DNA from: Palsa-1400 sp036008545 | Lineage (GTDB): Bacteria > Verrucomicrobiota > Verrucomicrobiia > Limisphaerales > Palsa-1400 | NCBI GenBank assembly: GCA_036008545.1 | Contig: DASYNM010000060.1 | Span: forward strand, 1-26,623 | Length of the DNA stretch: 26,623 nucleotides | Direction: 5' to 3' | Shown here: in pieces, positions 7,077 to 15,158 of the stretch | Layout of the letters: every line of letters starts with the position of its first letter | Numbering within the stretch: position 1 is the stretch's first letter | Notes under the pieces: model-generated | Databases searched by the model: none | Told to the model about the DNA's origin: nothing | Seen by the model: only the letters and a program-made list of their open reading frames with translations | Program-made: the position numbers and the translations under genes

Positions 7077-7937
7077 ATGAAAATGTTCGTTCAGCTTGTT
7101 TGTTCCCTGGTTGTGGCTGCCATCTCCGTGATGACGAGTGACTCTGCCAAGGCCGAGGACGTCCCCAAGAAAATCCTTTTCTTCTCCAAATCCTCCGGCT
7201 ATCAGCACGACATGATCGCGCGCGTCAGCGGCCAGCCGAGCGCGGCGGAAAAAATCCTGGCGGAGTTGGGTAAGAAGAACAATCTGGAGTTTACGTTTAC
7301 CAAGGACGGCTCGGTATTTACGCCTGAAAACATCGCCAAGTACGATGCGTTCTGCTTCTACACAACTCTCGATTTGACCACTCTGGGCACCGACAAGAAT
7401 CCGCCCATGCCCAAGGAGGGAAAGGCGGCGTTCCTGCAAGCCATCCATGACGGCAAGGGTTTTGTGGGCATCCACTCAGCCACCGACACGTTTCATTCGG
7501 GCCCCCAGGGCGTGGACCCGTATATCCAAATGATCGGCGGTGAATTCGTCACGCACGACGGATGGGTACCGGGACATCTTATCGTAGTGGACAAGAATTT
7601 TCCGGGCATGAGCGACGTGCCGGATGATTTCGGGCCGCCGGAGGAATGGTACTCGTTGAAAAACTTTTCACCCAACTTGCACGTGCTCCTTGCCCACAAC
7701 ACGACCGCGATGAAAAAGCAGCCGCCCTACAACCGCCCCAACTTTCCTTGCACTTGGGCGCAGCAATACGGCAAGGGCCGTGTCTTTTATACCAGCATGG
7801 GACATCGCATCGAAGTGTGGAACAACCCGGTTTTCCAACAAGTTCTTGTCGGTGGTTTGAAATGGGCTGTGGGCGATGTCGAGGCCGATGTCACGCCGAA
7901 TATCGACAAAGTGACACCAGAAGCGAACAAGCTTTGA
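7077..7937 (+). CDS. Secreted ThuA-domain protein
   Basis: The 286-residue protein has a Sec signal peptide (MKMFVQLVCSLVVAAIS..., cleavage near AKA/EDV at about 26). The rest is one ThuA-like domain of the class-I glutamine amidotransferase-like fold. Visible family features are ILFFSKSSGYQHDM (33-46), GKGFVGIHSATDTF (126-139), IGGEFVTHDGW (153-163), EEWYSLKNF (189-197) and YGKGRVFYTSMGH (231-243). ThuA-type proteins are linked to sugar utilisation (trehalose in rhizobia). Secreted single-domain versions are common in Verrucomicrobia and Planctomycetes, but their reaction is not established. The ATG at 7077 was chosen over an upstream in-frame start because AGAAAGG precedes it and the signal peptide then begins cleanly. 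It is divergent from the GH2 gene, which suggests a shared sugar-related role. Confidence 0.88.
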   Translation: MKMFVQLVCSLVVAAISVMTSDSAKAEDVPKKILFFSKSSGYQHDMIARVSGQPSAAEKILAELGKKNNLEFTFTKDGSVFTPENIAKYDAFCFYTTLDLTTLGTDKNPPMPKEGKAAFLQAIHDGKGFVGIHSATDTFHSGPQGVDPYIQMIGGEFVTHDGWVPGHLIVVDKNFPGMSDVPDDFGPPEEWYSLKNFSPNLHVLLAHNTTAMKKQPPYNRPNFPCTWAQQYGKGRVFYTSMGHRIEVWNNPVFQQVLVGGLKWAVGDVEADVTPNIDKVTPEANKL

Positions 7938-8003
7938 ACGCGGTGCGAGGCCGCACGTGGGCCGCAGCGGTCCAAGAATTCTGATGCGCGCAGGCGGGGA
8001 ATC

Positions 8004-8639
8004 TTGTATAGTGTCGTGGTGAAGAAAAACATTGGATGGCCCTTGCTCTTGCTGCTGGTCTTTGCCTTGAGCCGATGGCCCGGCTTGATGCCTGCTAATT
8101 TCAGCGCCGCCTACGCCATGGTTTTCTGCGCCGGCCTGTATGTGCCGGGGCTGGCCGGCTGGATCATTCCGCTGGCCGTGTTGGCGGGCACTGATTTGCT
8201 CATCAGCTTTTTCTTTTACCCGCAATACTTCACTTGGAAGGGCTTTTTGCTCGATCAAGCTCCGAACTACCTCGCCTACGCAGGATTGATTGCCTTGGGC
8301 CGCTCCGTGGGGCGGAAACGACCATGGTGGATCCTCCTTTGCGGCGGCATGGTGGGCGCGGTGCTTTTCTATCTGGTGACCAACACCGCTTCGTGGCTCA
8401 TCCTGCCATACGCTAAGACCTGGGCCGGCTGGATTACGGCCATGACTGCCGGCATGCCCGGCCATGCCCAAACGTGGGAATTCTTCCGTAACACCCTCTC
8501 GAGCGGTGGCCTTTTCACCGGCCTATTCGTAGGCGCGATGAAAATGACGGCAGCGGAGGAAGAGGAGCCTGCGGAGGAACCGGAAAAGGAAGCCCAACCA
8601 CCCGAAAAGGAATGTGAACCAGCCGACGCGGAAACCTGA
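8004..8639 (+). CDS. DUF6580-like integral membrane protein
   Basis: The 211-residue protein has about six hydrophobic segments: about 11-25, 36-52, 54-72, 87-99, 108-126 and 166-180. The pattern NFSAAYAMVFCAGLYV near the N-terminus and LFYLVTNTASWLILPYAKTW (121-140) resembles the DUF6580 family of putative membrane transport proteins. That match is from memory of the family pattern. A long acidic tail (about 183-211, many Glu and Pro) would lie in the cytoplasm and is unusual. The start is uncertain: TTG at 8004 has GGCGGGGA just upstream, while GTG codons at 8016 and 8019 are alternatives without a well-placed ribosome binding site. The gene follows the ThuA-like gene by 66 bases on the same strand. 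A transported substrate cannot be named. Confidence 0.7.
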   Translation: MYSVVVKKNIGWPLLLLLVFALSRWPGLMPANFSAAYAMVFCAGLYVPGLAGWIIPLAVLAGTDLLISFFFYPQYFTWKGFLLDQAPNYLAYAGLIALGRSVGRKRPWWILLCGGMVGAVLFYLVTNTASWLILPYAKTWAGWITAMTAGMPGHAQTWEFFRNTLSSGGLFTGLFVGAMKMTAAEEEEPAEEPEKEAQPPEKECEPADAET

Positions 8640-8669
8640 CGCACCTTGAATTCATTTCGGGATCGGTTT

Positions 8670-8795
8670 AGCCGCGAAAAGGCGCAGAAAACGCAAAACT
8701 GGAAAGGATAACGATGAAGGACATCATGGAACTTTGTTACATCGTGCGCCAGACAGCTTTCGAAATTCTTTCCCTTTTTGTGCCTTTTCGCGGCT
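8670..8795. repeat. 126-base inverted-repeat element
   Basis: AGCCGCGAAAAGGC (8670-8683) is matched by its exact complement at 8782-8795. The pairing continues inward for seven more positions with two G-U pairs, giving a 21-pair stem around an 84-base interior. The interior holds further complementary bits (ACGATG/CATCGT). The pentamer GATCG occurs both at 8661-8665 and at 8796-8800, which could be a target-site duplication. It may be a small non-autonomous mobile element or REP-type repeat, or a structured leader of the next gene. Confidence 0.6.
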
Positions 8796-8816
8796 GATCG
8801 TTTCCAAAATAACTTG

Positions 8817-9908
8817 ATGAATATGAACACATCCAGCACTCGACGAACCTTTATCAAAGCCGTCGCCGCCACCAGCGCGGGGTTGACCCTGGCCACTTGC
8901 GCCCCGGCGGCCGACGAACCCAAGCCCGCGCGCAAGACGCGACTGGGTTTCGACAATTTTTCCGTGCGCGCCATGAAGTGGAACGCGGGGCAATTAATCG
9001 ATTATGCGGCCTCGCTGAAACTCGACTCCCTCTTCTTGACAGATTTAGATGTGTACGAGAACTTTCAGGAAAGCTATCTACAGGACATTAAGAAGAAAGC
9101 TCACGACAACGGCCTGGTCATTTACGCCGGCTCATGGAGCATCTGCCCGACCTCGAAGTTTTTTAAAAACAAGTGGGGCACCGCGGAGGAACATCTGGCG
9201 CTGGGTCTGCGCGTGGCCAAGACTTTGGAATCGCCCGTCTTCCGTTGCATCCTGGGCATGGGTGACGACCGAGCCACCCCGGGCGGCATCGAGGCCCGCA
9301 TTGCCGACACGATCAAAGTTTGCCGTAGCGCGCGCAGCCAGGCGCTGGATGGCGGAATCAAGATCGCCATCGAAAATCACGCCGGTGACATGCAGGCCTG
9401 GGAATTGGCCGGCTTATGCGAGGAGGCGGGCAAGGAATACGTCGGCGTCACTCTGGACACCGGCAACGCCACCTGGACCATGGAAGACCCGATGGAGTGC
9501 CTGGAGACTTTGGCGCCCTACGTGGCGGCCTCGGCCTTGCGCGATTCCATGATCTGGCAGACGCCACACGGCGCCGCCATTCAATGGACGACGATGGGCG
9601 AGGGCGTGATTGATTACAAAGCCTTCGTGCCGCGCTTCCTCGAGTTGTGTCCGAAGGTGCCGGTCAACGTGGAAATCATTTCCGGTTTCACGCGCGATAT
9701 GCCGTATTATCGCGGCAATTTTTGGGATGTCTGGCCCAAGGCGCGCGCGAAGGACTTTGCCAAGTTCGATTTGTTGACACGCAAAGGCCACGAGATTCCG
9801 TCACGCCGTTTCACCGACGCGGCGGACGAACAGCAGTATCAAAAAACCGGACTGGAACGCAGCCTGGCCTACTGCAAGGAGACGCTCGGGCTGGGATTGC
9901 AGGCTTAA
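8817..9908 (+). CDS. Tat-exported xylose isomerase-like TIM-barrel protein (sugar phosphate isomerase/epimerase family)
   Basis: The 363-residue protein starts MNMNTSSTRRTFIKAVAATS, a twin-arginine signal (R9, R10, then a hydrophobic stretch to about residue 30), so it is exported folded. The remainder is an AP-endonuclease-2/xylose-isomerase-like TIM barrel. Likely metal ligands are E186 (IAIENHAGD), D214 (VTLDTGN), H251 (TPHGAA) and E286 (VNVEIISG). Family members isomerise or epimerise sugars or polyols; the substrate here is unknown. The start at 8817 (or 8823) gives a proper Tat signal. An upstream in-frame GTG at 8778 would fall inside the inverted-repeat element and is less likely. No clear Shine-Dalgarno is visible. 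It ends by overlapping the 3' end of the convergent dprA by four bases. Confidence 0.85.
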   Translation: MNMNTSSTRRTFIKAVAATSAGLTLATCAPAADEPKPARKTRLGFDNFSVRAMKWNAGQLIDYAASLKLDSLFLTDLDVYENFQESYLQDIKKKAHDNGLVIYAGSWSICPTSKFFKNKWGTAEEHLALGLRVAKTLESPVFRCILGMGDDRATPGGIEARIADTIKVCRSARSQALDGGIKIAIENHAGDMQAWELAGLCEEAGKEYVGVTLDTGNATWTMEDPMECLETLAPYVAASALRDSMIWQTPHGAAIQWTTMGEGVIDYKAFVPRFLELCPKVPVNVEIISGFTRDMPYYRGNFWDVWPKARAKDFAKFDLLTRKGHEIPSRRFTDAADEQQYQKTGLERSLAYCKETLGLGLQA

Positions 9909-11011
9909 TTGCTCCTGACAAACACCTTGCCCGGCAATTGCCGGAGCAGACGCTTCATTTCCAGCCCCAGCAAGGCGACTGAAACCACCGAGGCGGGCAA
10001 ACCGCTGCGCCGGATGAGGTCATCGATGCCTACTTCCTCCTTGTCAATCAAATCGTAAAGCGCCGTCTCGTTTTCCGAGAGCGAGAACGCCGGCAGATTG
10101 GGGGAATCCTTGGCCAGTGAAGGCCGGTTGCTGGCGGGAAAGAGATACTCGAATTCGGACAGAATATCCTCCGCCCCCTCGCACAATTTGGCGCCGTTCT
10201 TGATCAAATCGTGGCACCCTTTGCTGCGCGGGGAATCGATACGGCCGGGCACGGCGAAGACCTGACGTCCGTTGTCCGCCGCCATTCTGGCCGTGATCAA
10301 CGCGCCGCTAGTCATATTGGCCTCGACCACCACGGTTCCCAAAGTCATGCCCGCCACCAGGCGGTTGCGGATGGGGAAGCTCTGCTTGTCGGCTTTGCGA
10401 TTGAATGGAAATTGCGTCACTACCGCGCCCTGGGCTGCAATGCGTTCAAATAGCTCCGCGTTCTCCGACGGGAAAACGATATTGATGCCCGTGCCCAAGA
10501 TGGCAATGGTCCGGCCCTTGGCATGAAGCGCGCCTTGATGCGCGGCGCTATCGATGCCGCGCGCGCCGCCGCTGACGACGGTCACGCCGATGTAGGCCAG
10601 TTGAAAGGCCAGCTTGCGGGCCGTCTCCACACCGTAGTGCGTGGTCATGCGAGAGCCAACCACCGCCACGGCGTTTTTGTCTTTGACGCTCAACGCGCCC
10701 TTTACGTAAAGCACGATGGGCGGATCGTAAATTTGCTTGAGCAGTTCGGGGTAAGTTTCGTCCGATTGAATGACGATGTTGCAACCGAATTTTTCGATGC
10801 GATCGAGTTCGCCCTTGAGGTCGATGGTTTTCTCCCAACTGGCGACGGCGGCAGCCGTGTCCGGTCCGATGCCACCGACCCGTTGCAACTGGCTGGCGCT
10901 GGCGCTAAGTATGGCAGCCGGTTCAGCGAAGTGCTCAAGCAGTTGGCGCGCGCGCACGGGGCCGATGCCTTCAATCAAATTCAAAGCCACCAAAGCTTCG
11001 CGGGCATCCAT
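9905..11011 (-). CDS. dprA: DNA-processing protein DprA (Smf family)
   Basis: The 368-residue protein binds incoming single-stranded DNA and loads RecA during natural transformation. An N-terminal helix-hairpin-helix/SAM-like part (about 1-65) precedes the Rossmann-like core (about 75-285). The core hallmarks are AVAVVGSRMTTHYG (114-127), TVVSGGARGIDSAAHQGAL (144-162), FPIRNRLVAG (212-221), VVEANMTSGALITA (228-241) and VPGRIDSPRSKGCHDLI (254-270). A winged-helix C-terminal domain follows (about 310-365). ATG 11011 (MDAREALVALNLIEGIGPVR) is preferred because it matches the usual family N-terminus; an in-frame GTG at 11041 would add ten residues. No good ribosome binding site is seen for either. 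It is convergent with the TIM-barrel gene and divergent from the glycosylase gene. Presence of dprA suggests, but does not prove, competence. Confidence 0.95.
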   Translation of the reverse strand: MDAREALVALNLIEGIGPVRARQLLEHFAEPAAILSASASQLQRVGGIGPDTAAAVASWEKTIDLKGELDRIEKFGCNIVIQSDETYPELLKQIYDPPIVLYVKGALSVKDKNAVAVVGSRMTTHYGVETARKLAFQLAYIGVTVVSGGARGIDSAAHQGALHAKGRTIAILGTGINIVFPSENAELFERIAAQGAVVTQFPFNRKADKQSFPIRNRLVAGMTLGTVVVEANMTSGALITARMAADNGRQVFAVPGRIDSPRSKGCHDLIKNGAKLCEGAEDILSEFEYLFPASNRPSLAKDSPNLPAFSLSENETALYDLIDKEEVGIDDLIRRSGLPASVVSVALLGLEMKRLLRQLPGKVFVRSN

Positions 11012-11047
11012 GCATGCAGCTAACCGCTTTTCAGGGCACACAGCAAG

Positions 11048-11077
11048 TGGAAAGCTGCAATGTGGAAAGCTGCAATG
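11048..11077. repeat. Tandem duplication of a 15-base unit
   Basis: TGGAAAGCTGCAATG is repeated twice head to tail (11048-11062 and 11063-11077). It lies between the divergent dprA and glycosylase start codons, so it sits in a promoter region. Confidence 0.6.
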
Positions 11078-11121
11078 GACAATTGCCCGTCACATTCCTT
11101 TGTGCAAATATCGGCAACGCA

Positions 11122-11745
11122 ATGGAAAGCGAAGCTGTCAAACATCTCAAATCTGTGGACCCGGTTCTGGAGCGGCTTATAGCGAAGATCGGGCACGTGA
11201 GTCTCGAGGCCAGACGCGCTCCGCCGTTTCAATCGCTCATTCACGCCATCGCCCATCAGCAGTTGCACGGAAAGGCCGCCAACACAATTTTGAGCCGGTT
11301 TCGGGCTTTGTTCGGAAATGGAGCATTCCCAACGCCAGAGCAAATTCGCAAAATGGATTTGGAAAAGATTCGCGCCGTCGGGTTCTCCAGAGCAAAGGCG
11401 ATGTATGTTTACGATGTTGCGGAAAGGGCCATCAACGGCCTTATCCCAACTATGGCTCAGTGCAAAAAAAGGACGGATGCGGAAATTGTGAAGCAGTTGA
11501 CCGAAATCAAAGGCGTGGGCCGGTGGACGGCCGAAATGTTCCTGATGTTCAATCTGGGGCGGCCGGACGTTTTGCCGATTCACGATTTTGGGGTTCGCAA
11601 GGGATTCCAAATTGCCTACGAAAAGCGCAAAATGCCGGAGCCAGAGCAGTTGGAGAAGTTCGGGAAGAGGTGGAGTCCGCATCGCTCGACAGCCGCGCTC
11701 TACATGTATCGCGCCGCCGATTTGCTGAAAGATGGGGAGTGGTGA
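11122..11745 (+). CDS. AlkA-like DNA-3-methyladenine glycosylase (HhH-GPD family)
   Basis: The 207-residue protein is a base-excision-repair glycosylase of the helix-hairpin-helix superfamily. The hairpin motif is at about 126-136 (LTEIKGVGRWT). The catalytic aspartate is D155 in LPIHDFGVRKG, at the expected distance after the hairpin. The N-terminal part (about 30-60) has the family pattern PFQSLIHAIAHQQLHGKAA. No iron-sulphur cysteines are present, so it is AlkA-type rather than endonuclease-III-type. ATG 11122 (MESEAVKHL) is preferred; the upstream in-frame stretch contains the 15-base tandem repeat and does not look coding. No Shine-Dalgarno is evident. The alkylated-base substrate is inferred from the family. 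It is followed on the same strand by sufE. Confidence 0.9.
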   Translation: MESEAVKHLKSVDPVLERLIAKIGHVSLEARRAPPFQSLIHAIAHQQLHGKAANTILSRFRALFGNGAFPTPEQIRKMDLEKIRAVGFSRAKAMYVYDVAERAINGLIPTMAQCKKRTDAEIVKQLTEIKGVGRWTAEMFLMFNLGRPDVLPIHDFGVRKGFQIAYEKRKMPEPEQLEKFGKRWSPHRSTAALYMYRAADLLKDGEW

Positions 11746-11847
11746 TGGAGCGTGAGCGTTAGGGGATGGAATCGTTGCCCACGGCCTGCGCCCCGAGATT
11801 TCCGTGGAGCTTCGCCCGCTGGCCCAATATGTTGTGATGAAGTGACG

Positions 11848-12258
11848 ATGGCGGAAAAACAGCGGCAACTGACGGCTGCGTTGGCTGCCTTGAAGACCGC
11901 GCAGGATAGGCTCAGTTATATCGTGGGCCGCGGGCGGTCCGCGCCGCCGTTGGAACCGGAGTTCAAGACCGAGGCCTTTCGCGTGGAAGGCTGCCTGGCT
12001 AAAGTTTGGTTCGTCCCGGCATTTGTCGGCGGGCTGTGCCAATTCCGCGCCGACTCGGAATCCGCCGTCGTCAAGGGAATTGCCGTGCTTCTGTGCGAGT
12101 TTTACAGCGGACAGCCGCCGGAAGAGATCGTGCAAGCCAGCCCAGCCTTCTTGGAAGATTTGGGCATCACGCAACACCTGACGCCCAACCGCCGCAACAG
12201 CCTGGGTAAAATCTGGCAGAAAATGCAAGCCTTCGCGCGCGCCCATCTCGCACCGTGA
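11848..12258 (+). CDS. sufE: SufE family sulfur-acceptor protein
   Basis: The 136-residue protein matches SufE, which accepts persulfide sulfur from a cysteine desulfurase (SufS-type) and stimulates it during iron-sulphur cluster assembly in the cytoplasm. The active-site cysteine is C49 in RVEGCLAKVWF. The length is normal for SufE. A longer in-frame frame begins at GTG 11752, but its extra 32 residues are arginine/proline-rich and unlike SufE, so ATG 11848 is chosen. The stop codon overlaps the GTG start of the next gene (GTGA at 12255-12258), which indicates translational coupling to the TatD-family gene. No desulfurase or scaffold gene is in the window, so the partner must be elsewhere. 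Confidence 0.9.
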   Translation: MAEKQRQLTAALAALKTAQDRLSYIVGRGRSAPPLEPEFKTEAFRVEGCLAKVWFVPAFVGGLCQFRADSESAVVKGIAVLLCEFYSGQPPEEIVQASPAFLEDLGITQHLTPNRRNSLGKIWQKMQAFARAHLAP

Positions 12259-13052
12259 CGCTCTACGACGCCCATAATCATTTGCAGGACCAGCGGCTCA
12301 AACCGCACCTGGCCGCGATCATGTCCGCCGTGCAGGCCGAACCGATTGCCCGGATGGTCGCCAATGGTTCGGGCGAGGAGGACTGGCCCGATGTTCTGGC
12401 GCTGGCGCGGGAATATCCGCAAGTGCTGCCTTCTTTCGGCTATCATCCGTGGTATGTGCAGGAACGAACTCCGCAATGGCAGACAGAATTAACGCGCTAT
12501 CTCGACGCAGTCCCGTCGGCGGTCGGCGAAATTGGTTTGGATCGCTGGATCAAAGATCACGACCTGGCGCAACAGGAGGAGGTGTTCGTCTGGCAGCTCC
12601 GGCTGGCCGCCGAGCGAAATTTGCCGGTGAGCATTCATTGCCTGCAGGCTTGGGGGCCGCTGCTGGATATCCTCCGGCGCGAGCCGCGCCCAAGCTGCGG
12701 CTTCCTGCTGCATTCCTACGGCGGCGCGCCCGAACTCATCCCCGGTCTGGTCAAGCTTGGCGCCTATTTTTCCCTGCCGGGCTATTTTGCACATGCTCGC
12801 AAATCCCGCCAGCGTGAAACTTTCCGTAGCGTCCCGCTGGAGCGGTTGCTGATCGAGACCGATGCGCCGGACCAACTGCTGCCCGCTGAACGCAACCGCG
12901 TTCCTTTGCTTGACGCGGAGGGCAAGCCTCTCAACCATCCCGCCAACCTGCGCGCAGTCTATGAATTCGCCGCCGAACTGCTGGGCCTGCCGGTGGAGAA
13001 ACTCGCGGCCCAGATCGAAGCCAACTTCTTGCGTCTCTTTGCCCTGAAATGA
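12255..13052 (+). CDS. TatD-family metal-dependent hydrolase
   Basis: The 265-residue protein is a TIM-barrel hydrolase of the TatD family, whose members act as metal-dependent DNases or nucleases. The metal ligands are all visible: H7 and H9 (YDAHNHL), E92 (VGEIGLD), H128 (VSIHC), H153 (LLHSYGG) and D203 (IETDAPD). It starts with GTG at 12255, overlapping the sufE stop codon, and ends by overlapping the ATG of the next gene (ATGA at 13049-13052). The three genes sufE, this one and the TPR gene are thus a coupled set. The precise substrate is not known. Confidence 0.88.
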   Translation: MTLYDAHNHLQDQRLKPHLAAIMSAVQAEPIARMVANGSGEEDWPDVLALAREYPQVLPSFGYHPWYVQERTPQWQTELTRYLDAVPSAVGEIGLDRWIKDHDLAQQEEVFVWQLRLAAERNLPVSIHCLQAWGPLLDILRREPRPSCGFLLHSYGGAPELIPGLVKLGAYFSLPGYFAHARKSRQRETFRSVPLERLLIETDAPDQLLPAERNRVPLLDAEGKPLNHPANLRAVYEFAAELLGLPVEKLAAQIEANFLRLFALK

Positions 13053-15115
13053 GCGCCCGCAAAACACCACCGCCATCGACGCGGCCTTCCTCGCTTTGGA
13101 TTGCTGTCGCGCTGGCAGTGGTAACGTTGGCCGTCTACTCCCCGGTGACGAGTTTCCAATTCGTCAATTACGATGACACCGATTTCGTCACGGCCAATCC
13201 GCACGTGCAAGGCGGCCTGACCGTCGAAGGATTCAAATGGGCCTGGGGCAGCGAGGTGGCGCGCAACTGGCATCCGATCACGATCTTGACGCACATGCTC
13301 GACTGCCAGTTGTTCGGCGTCAAACCATGGTGGCCGCACTTGGTCAACGCTCTGTTGCACGCGACCAATACTGTTCTGCTCTTTGGCCTCTGCAAACGCA
13401 TGACTGGCGCAGTCTGGCGCAGCGCCGCCGTGGCTGCGCTTTTTGCCTTACATCCTTTGCACGTCGAATCCGTCGCCTGGGTGGCGGAACGCAAAGACGT
13501 GTTGAGCACGCTGTTCTGGTTTTTGACGACGTGGGCCTACATTCGTTTCGCGGAGGAGTTCAAAGGTCAAGGTTCAAGGTTCAAGGTTTTCTACGGGCTA
13601 AGCCTCCTCTTTTTTGCGCTCGGGCTGATGTCCAAACCGATGCTGGTCACTGTTCCATTCGCGCTCTTGCTGCTGGATTACTGGCCGCTGGGGCGGATGA
13701 CCACTTGCGTTTCGGTCAGGCGTCTGGCGGTGGAGAAAATTCCGTTTTTCGCCATGAGCGCCGCGCTGTGCGTGGTGACCTTTCTCATTCAGCAACACGG
13801 CGGAGCGGTGCAGCGTTTGCACGACTTCCCGCTCGGTTCGCGGCTCGCCAACGCGCTTGTTTCTTATGTTCGCTACCTCGAAAAGATGTTTTGGCCGCGC
13901 CACTTGGCCGGACTTTACTTGCGATCCGGCCAATGGCCGTGGTGGGTCGTGACGGTTTCGGCTTTGCTGTTGCTGGCCGTTTCCGTGCTGGTTCTGGCGC
14001 AACGCCGCCGCCGGCCGTATCTGGCGGTTGGCTGGTTTTGGTATCTCGGAGCTCTTGTGCCGGTCATCGGCTTGGTGCAAGTCGGCATGCAAGCCCTGGC
14101 CGATCGGTTCACCTACGTTCCTATGATCGGGTTATTCGTTATGCTGGTGTGGGGCGGTTGGGAGCTGGCCGGTGCCTGGGGAATGATCAGGTTCGCACCC
14201 GCAGCAACGGCTCTCGCGCTGACGGCATGCGCCGCCTTGACCGTTCATCAGGAATTCTATTGGAAGGACAGCGAAACCCTTTTCAAACGAATGATTGACG
14301 CGACGCCCAACAACTACATGGCGCGCTACAATTTGGGCAATCTTTATTCCAAGCAGAACAGAACGGACGACGCGATTTCCAATTACCTGGCCGCGATCAA
14401 AGGGGAACCCAATTACGCCGATGCCCACAACAACCTGGGCGGCATTTTCCTGGACCAAAAACGCTACGACGAGGCGCTCGAGCATTACCGCGCGGCCGTC
14501 CGCGTGAATCCGGAGTTTCTGTATTACTTCAACCTCGCCAATGCTCTCGCGGACGCGGCCAGCGCCCGCCACGACACCAACGAATTCGCCGAGGCAACGC
14601 GTACTTACGTGCAAGCCCTGCAACTCAATCCTGCGTCGCGCGAGGCGCACCAAAATCTCGGCCTGACCTGGCAGACGCAAGGCCGCTCCAGCGAAGCAGT
14701 TTCGGAATTCGAGCAAGCCGCGCGCCTGGATCCCAACCGAGTCGATACGTGGACCCGCTTGGGCTTCCTCTATGCCGAGCACAATCAGATGCCAAAGGCA
14801 GAGCGAGCCTTCCGGGAACTCACTCGTCTGCAACCTAACAACGCCGAGGTTTTCGGCTGGCTGGGCAACGCGCTGGCGGAGCAAAACAAGCTGGCCGACG
14901 CCGTTCCGTTCTACTTGACGGCCTTGAAACTCAATCCCGCGGATTGCAAAACCGAGTTCAATCTTGGCCTCACCTTCGCGCGACTGGAAAAGCGGAACGA
15001 GGCGGCGGAGCATTACCACGCAGCCTTGCGCATCAACCCGAACTACCCCGAGGCGCAAATCGCATTGCGTCAACTGCAAAGCTCCGGAAATCCGTCGGGT
15101 GGACGGAATCCGTGA
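13049..15115 (+). CDS. Polytopic membrane protein with C-terminal TPR repeats (TMTC-like, GT-C fold)
   Basis: The 688-residue protein has about ten membrane segments (roughly 15-400) and then about seven tetratricopeptide repeats (roughly 422-672). The first loop contains the acidic pair D42-D43 in FVNYDDTDFVTANPHV, the position of the metal/lipid-phosphate-binding acidic motif in GT-C glycosyltransferases. Another strong pattern is FALHPLHVESVAWVAERKDV (132-151). The arrangement resembles eukaryotic TMTC O-mannosyltransferases and the many bacterial TPR homologues. Use of a lipid-linked sugar donor to modify an exported target is inferred. Residues about 171-180 (FKGQGSRFKV) are encoded by a CAAGGTT tandem repeat and form a variable membrane loop. 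The start overlaps the preceding stop codon. It belongs to the sufE/TatD set; panC follows after 43 bases. Confidence 0.85.
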   Translation: MSARKTPPPSTRPSSLWIAVALAVVTLAVYSPVTSFQFVNYDDTDFVTANPHVQGGLTVEGFKWAWGSEVARNWHPITILTHMLDCQLFGVKPWWPHLVNALLHATNTVLLFGLCKRMTGAVWRSAAVAALFALHPLHVESVAWVAERKDVLSTLFWFLTTWAYIRFAEEFKGQGSRFKVFYGLSLLFFALGLMSKPMLVTVPFALLLLDYWPLGRMTTCVSVRRLAVEKIPFFAMSAALCVVTFLIQQHGGAVQRLHDFPLGSRLANALVSYVRYLEKMFWPRHLAGLYLRSGQWPWWVVTVSALLLLAVSVLVLAQRRRRPYLAVGWFWYLGALVPVIGLVQVGMQALADRFTYVPMIGLFVMLVWGGWELAGAWGMIRFAPAATALALTACAALTVHQEFYWKDSETLFKRMIDATPNNYMARYNLGNLYSKQNRTDDAISNYLAAIKGEPNYADAHNNLGGIFLDQKRYDEALEHYRAAVRVNPEFLYYFNLANALADAASARHDTNEFAEATRTYVQALQLNPASREAHQNLGLTWQTQGRSSEAVSEFEQAARLDPNRVDTWTRLGFLYAEHNQMPKAERAFRELTRLQPNNAEVFGWLGNALAEQNKLADAVPFYLTALKLNPADCKTEFNLGLTFARLEKRNEAAEHYHAALRINPNYPEAQIALRQLQSSGNPSGGRNP
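13568..13588. repeat. In-frame heptamer repeat CAAGGTT x3 inside the TPR gene
   Basis: Three perfect copies of CAAGGTT lie at 13568-13574, 13575-13581 and 13582-13588, preceded by a degenerate copy (CAAAGGT, 13561-13567). Three copies make 21 bases, so the reading frame is kept. Confidence 0.75.
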
Positions 15116-15158
15116 AATTTGCATTGCCTCGCCCGTCCTTTTCTCCAACGTATTTGTG

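Noticed and set aside
7938..7975. Possible terminator after the ThuA-like gene (GTGCG/CGCAC and nearby GC-rich repeats)
   Set aside because: The stem is only five bases and no T-run follows.
11756..11845. A short plus-strand open frame before sufE whose end reads like a protein tail (VELRPLAQYVVMK)
   Set aside because: It has no start codon with a ribosome binding site and only about 30 codons. Such frames are frequent by chance in GC-rich DNA.
13237..14298. A 353-codon plus-strand frame inside the TPR gene
   Set aside because: It is an alternative frame of a gene with clear membrane segments and TPRs; Arg/Ser/Gly-rich composition is typical of a shadow.
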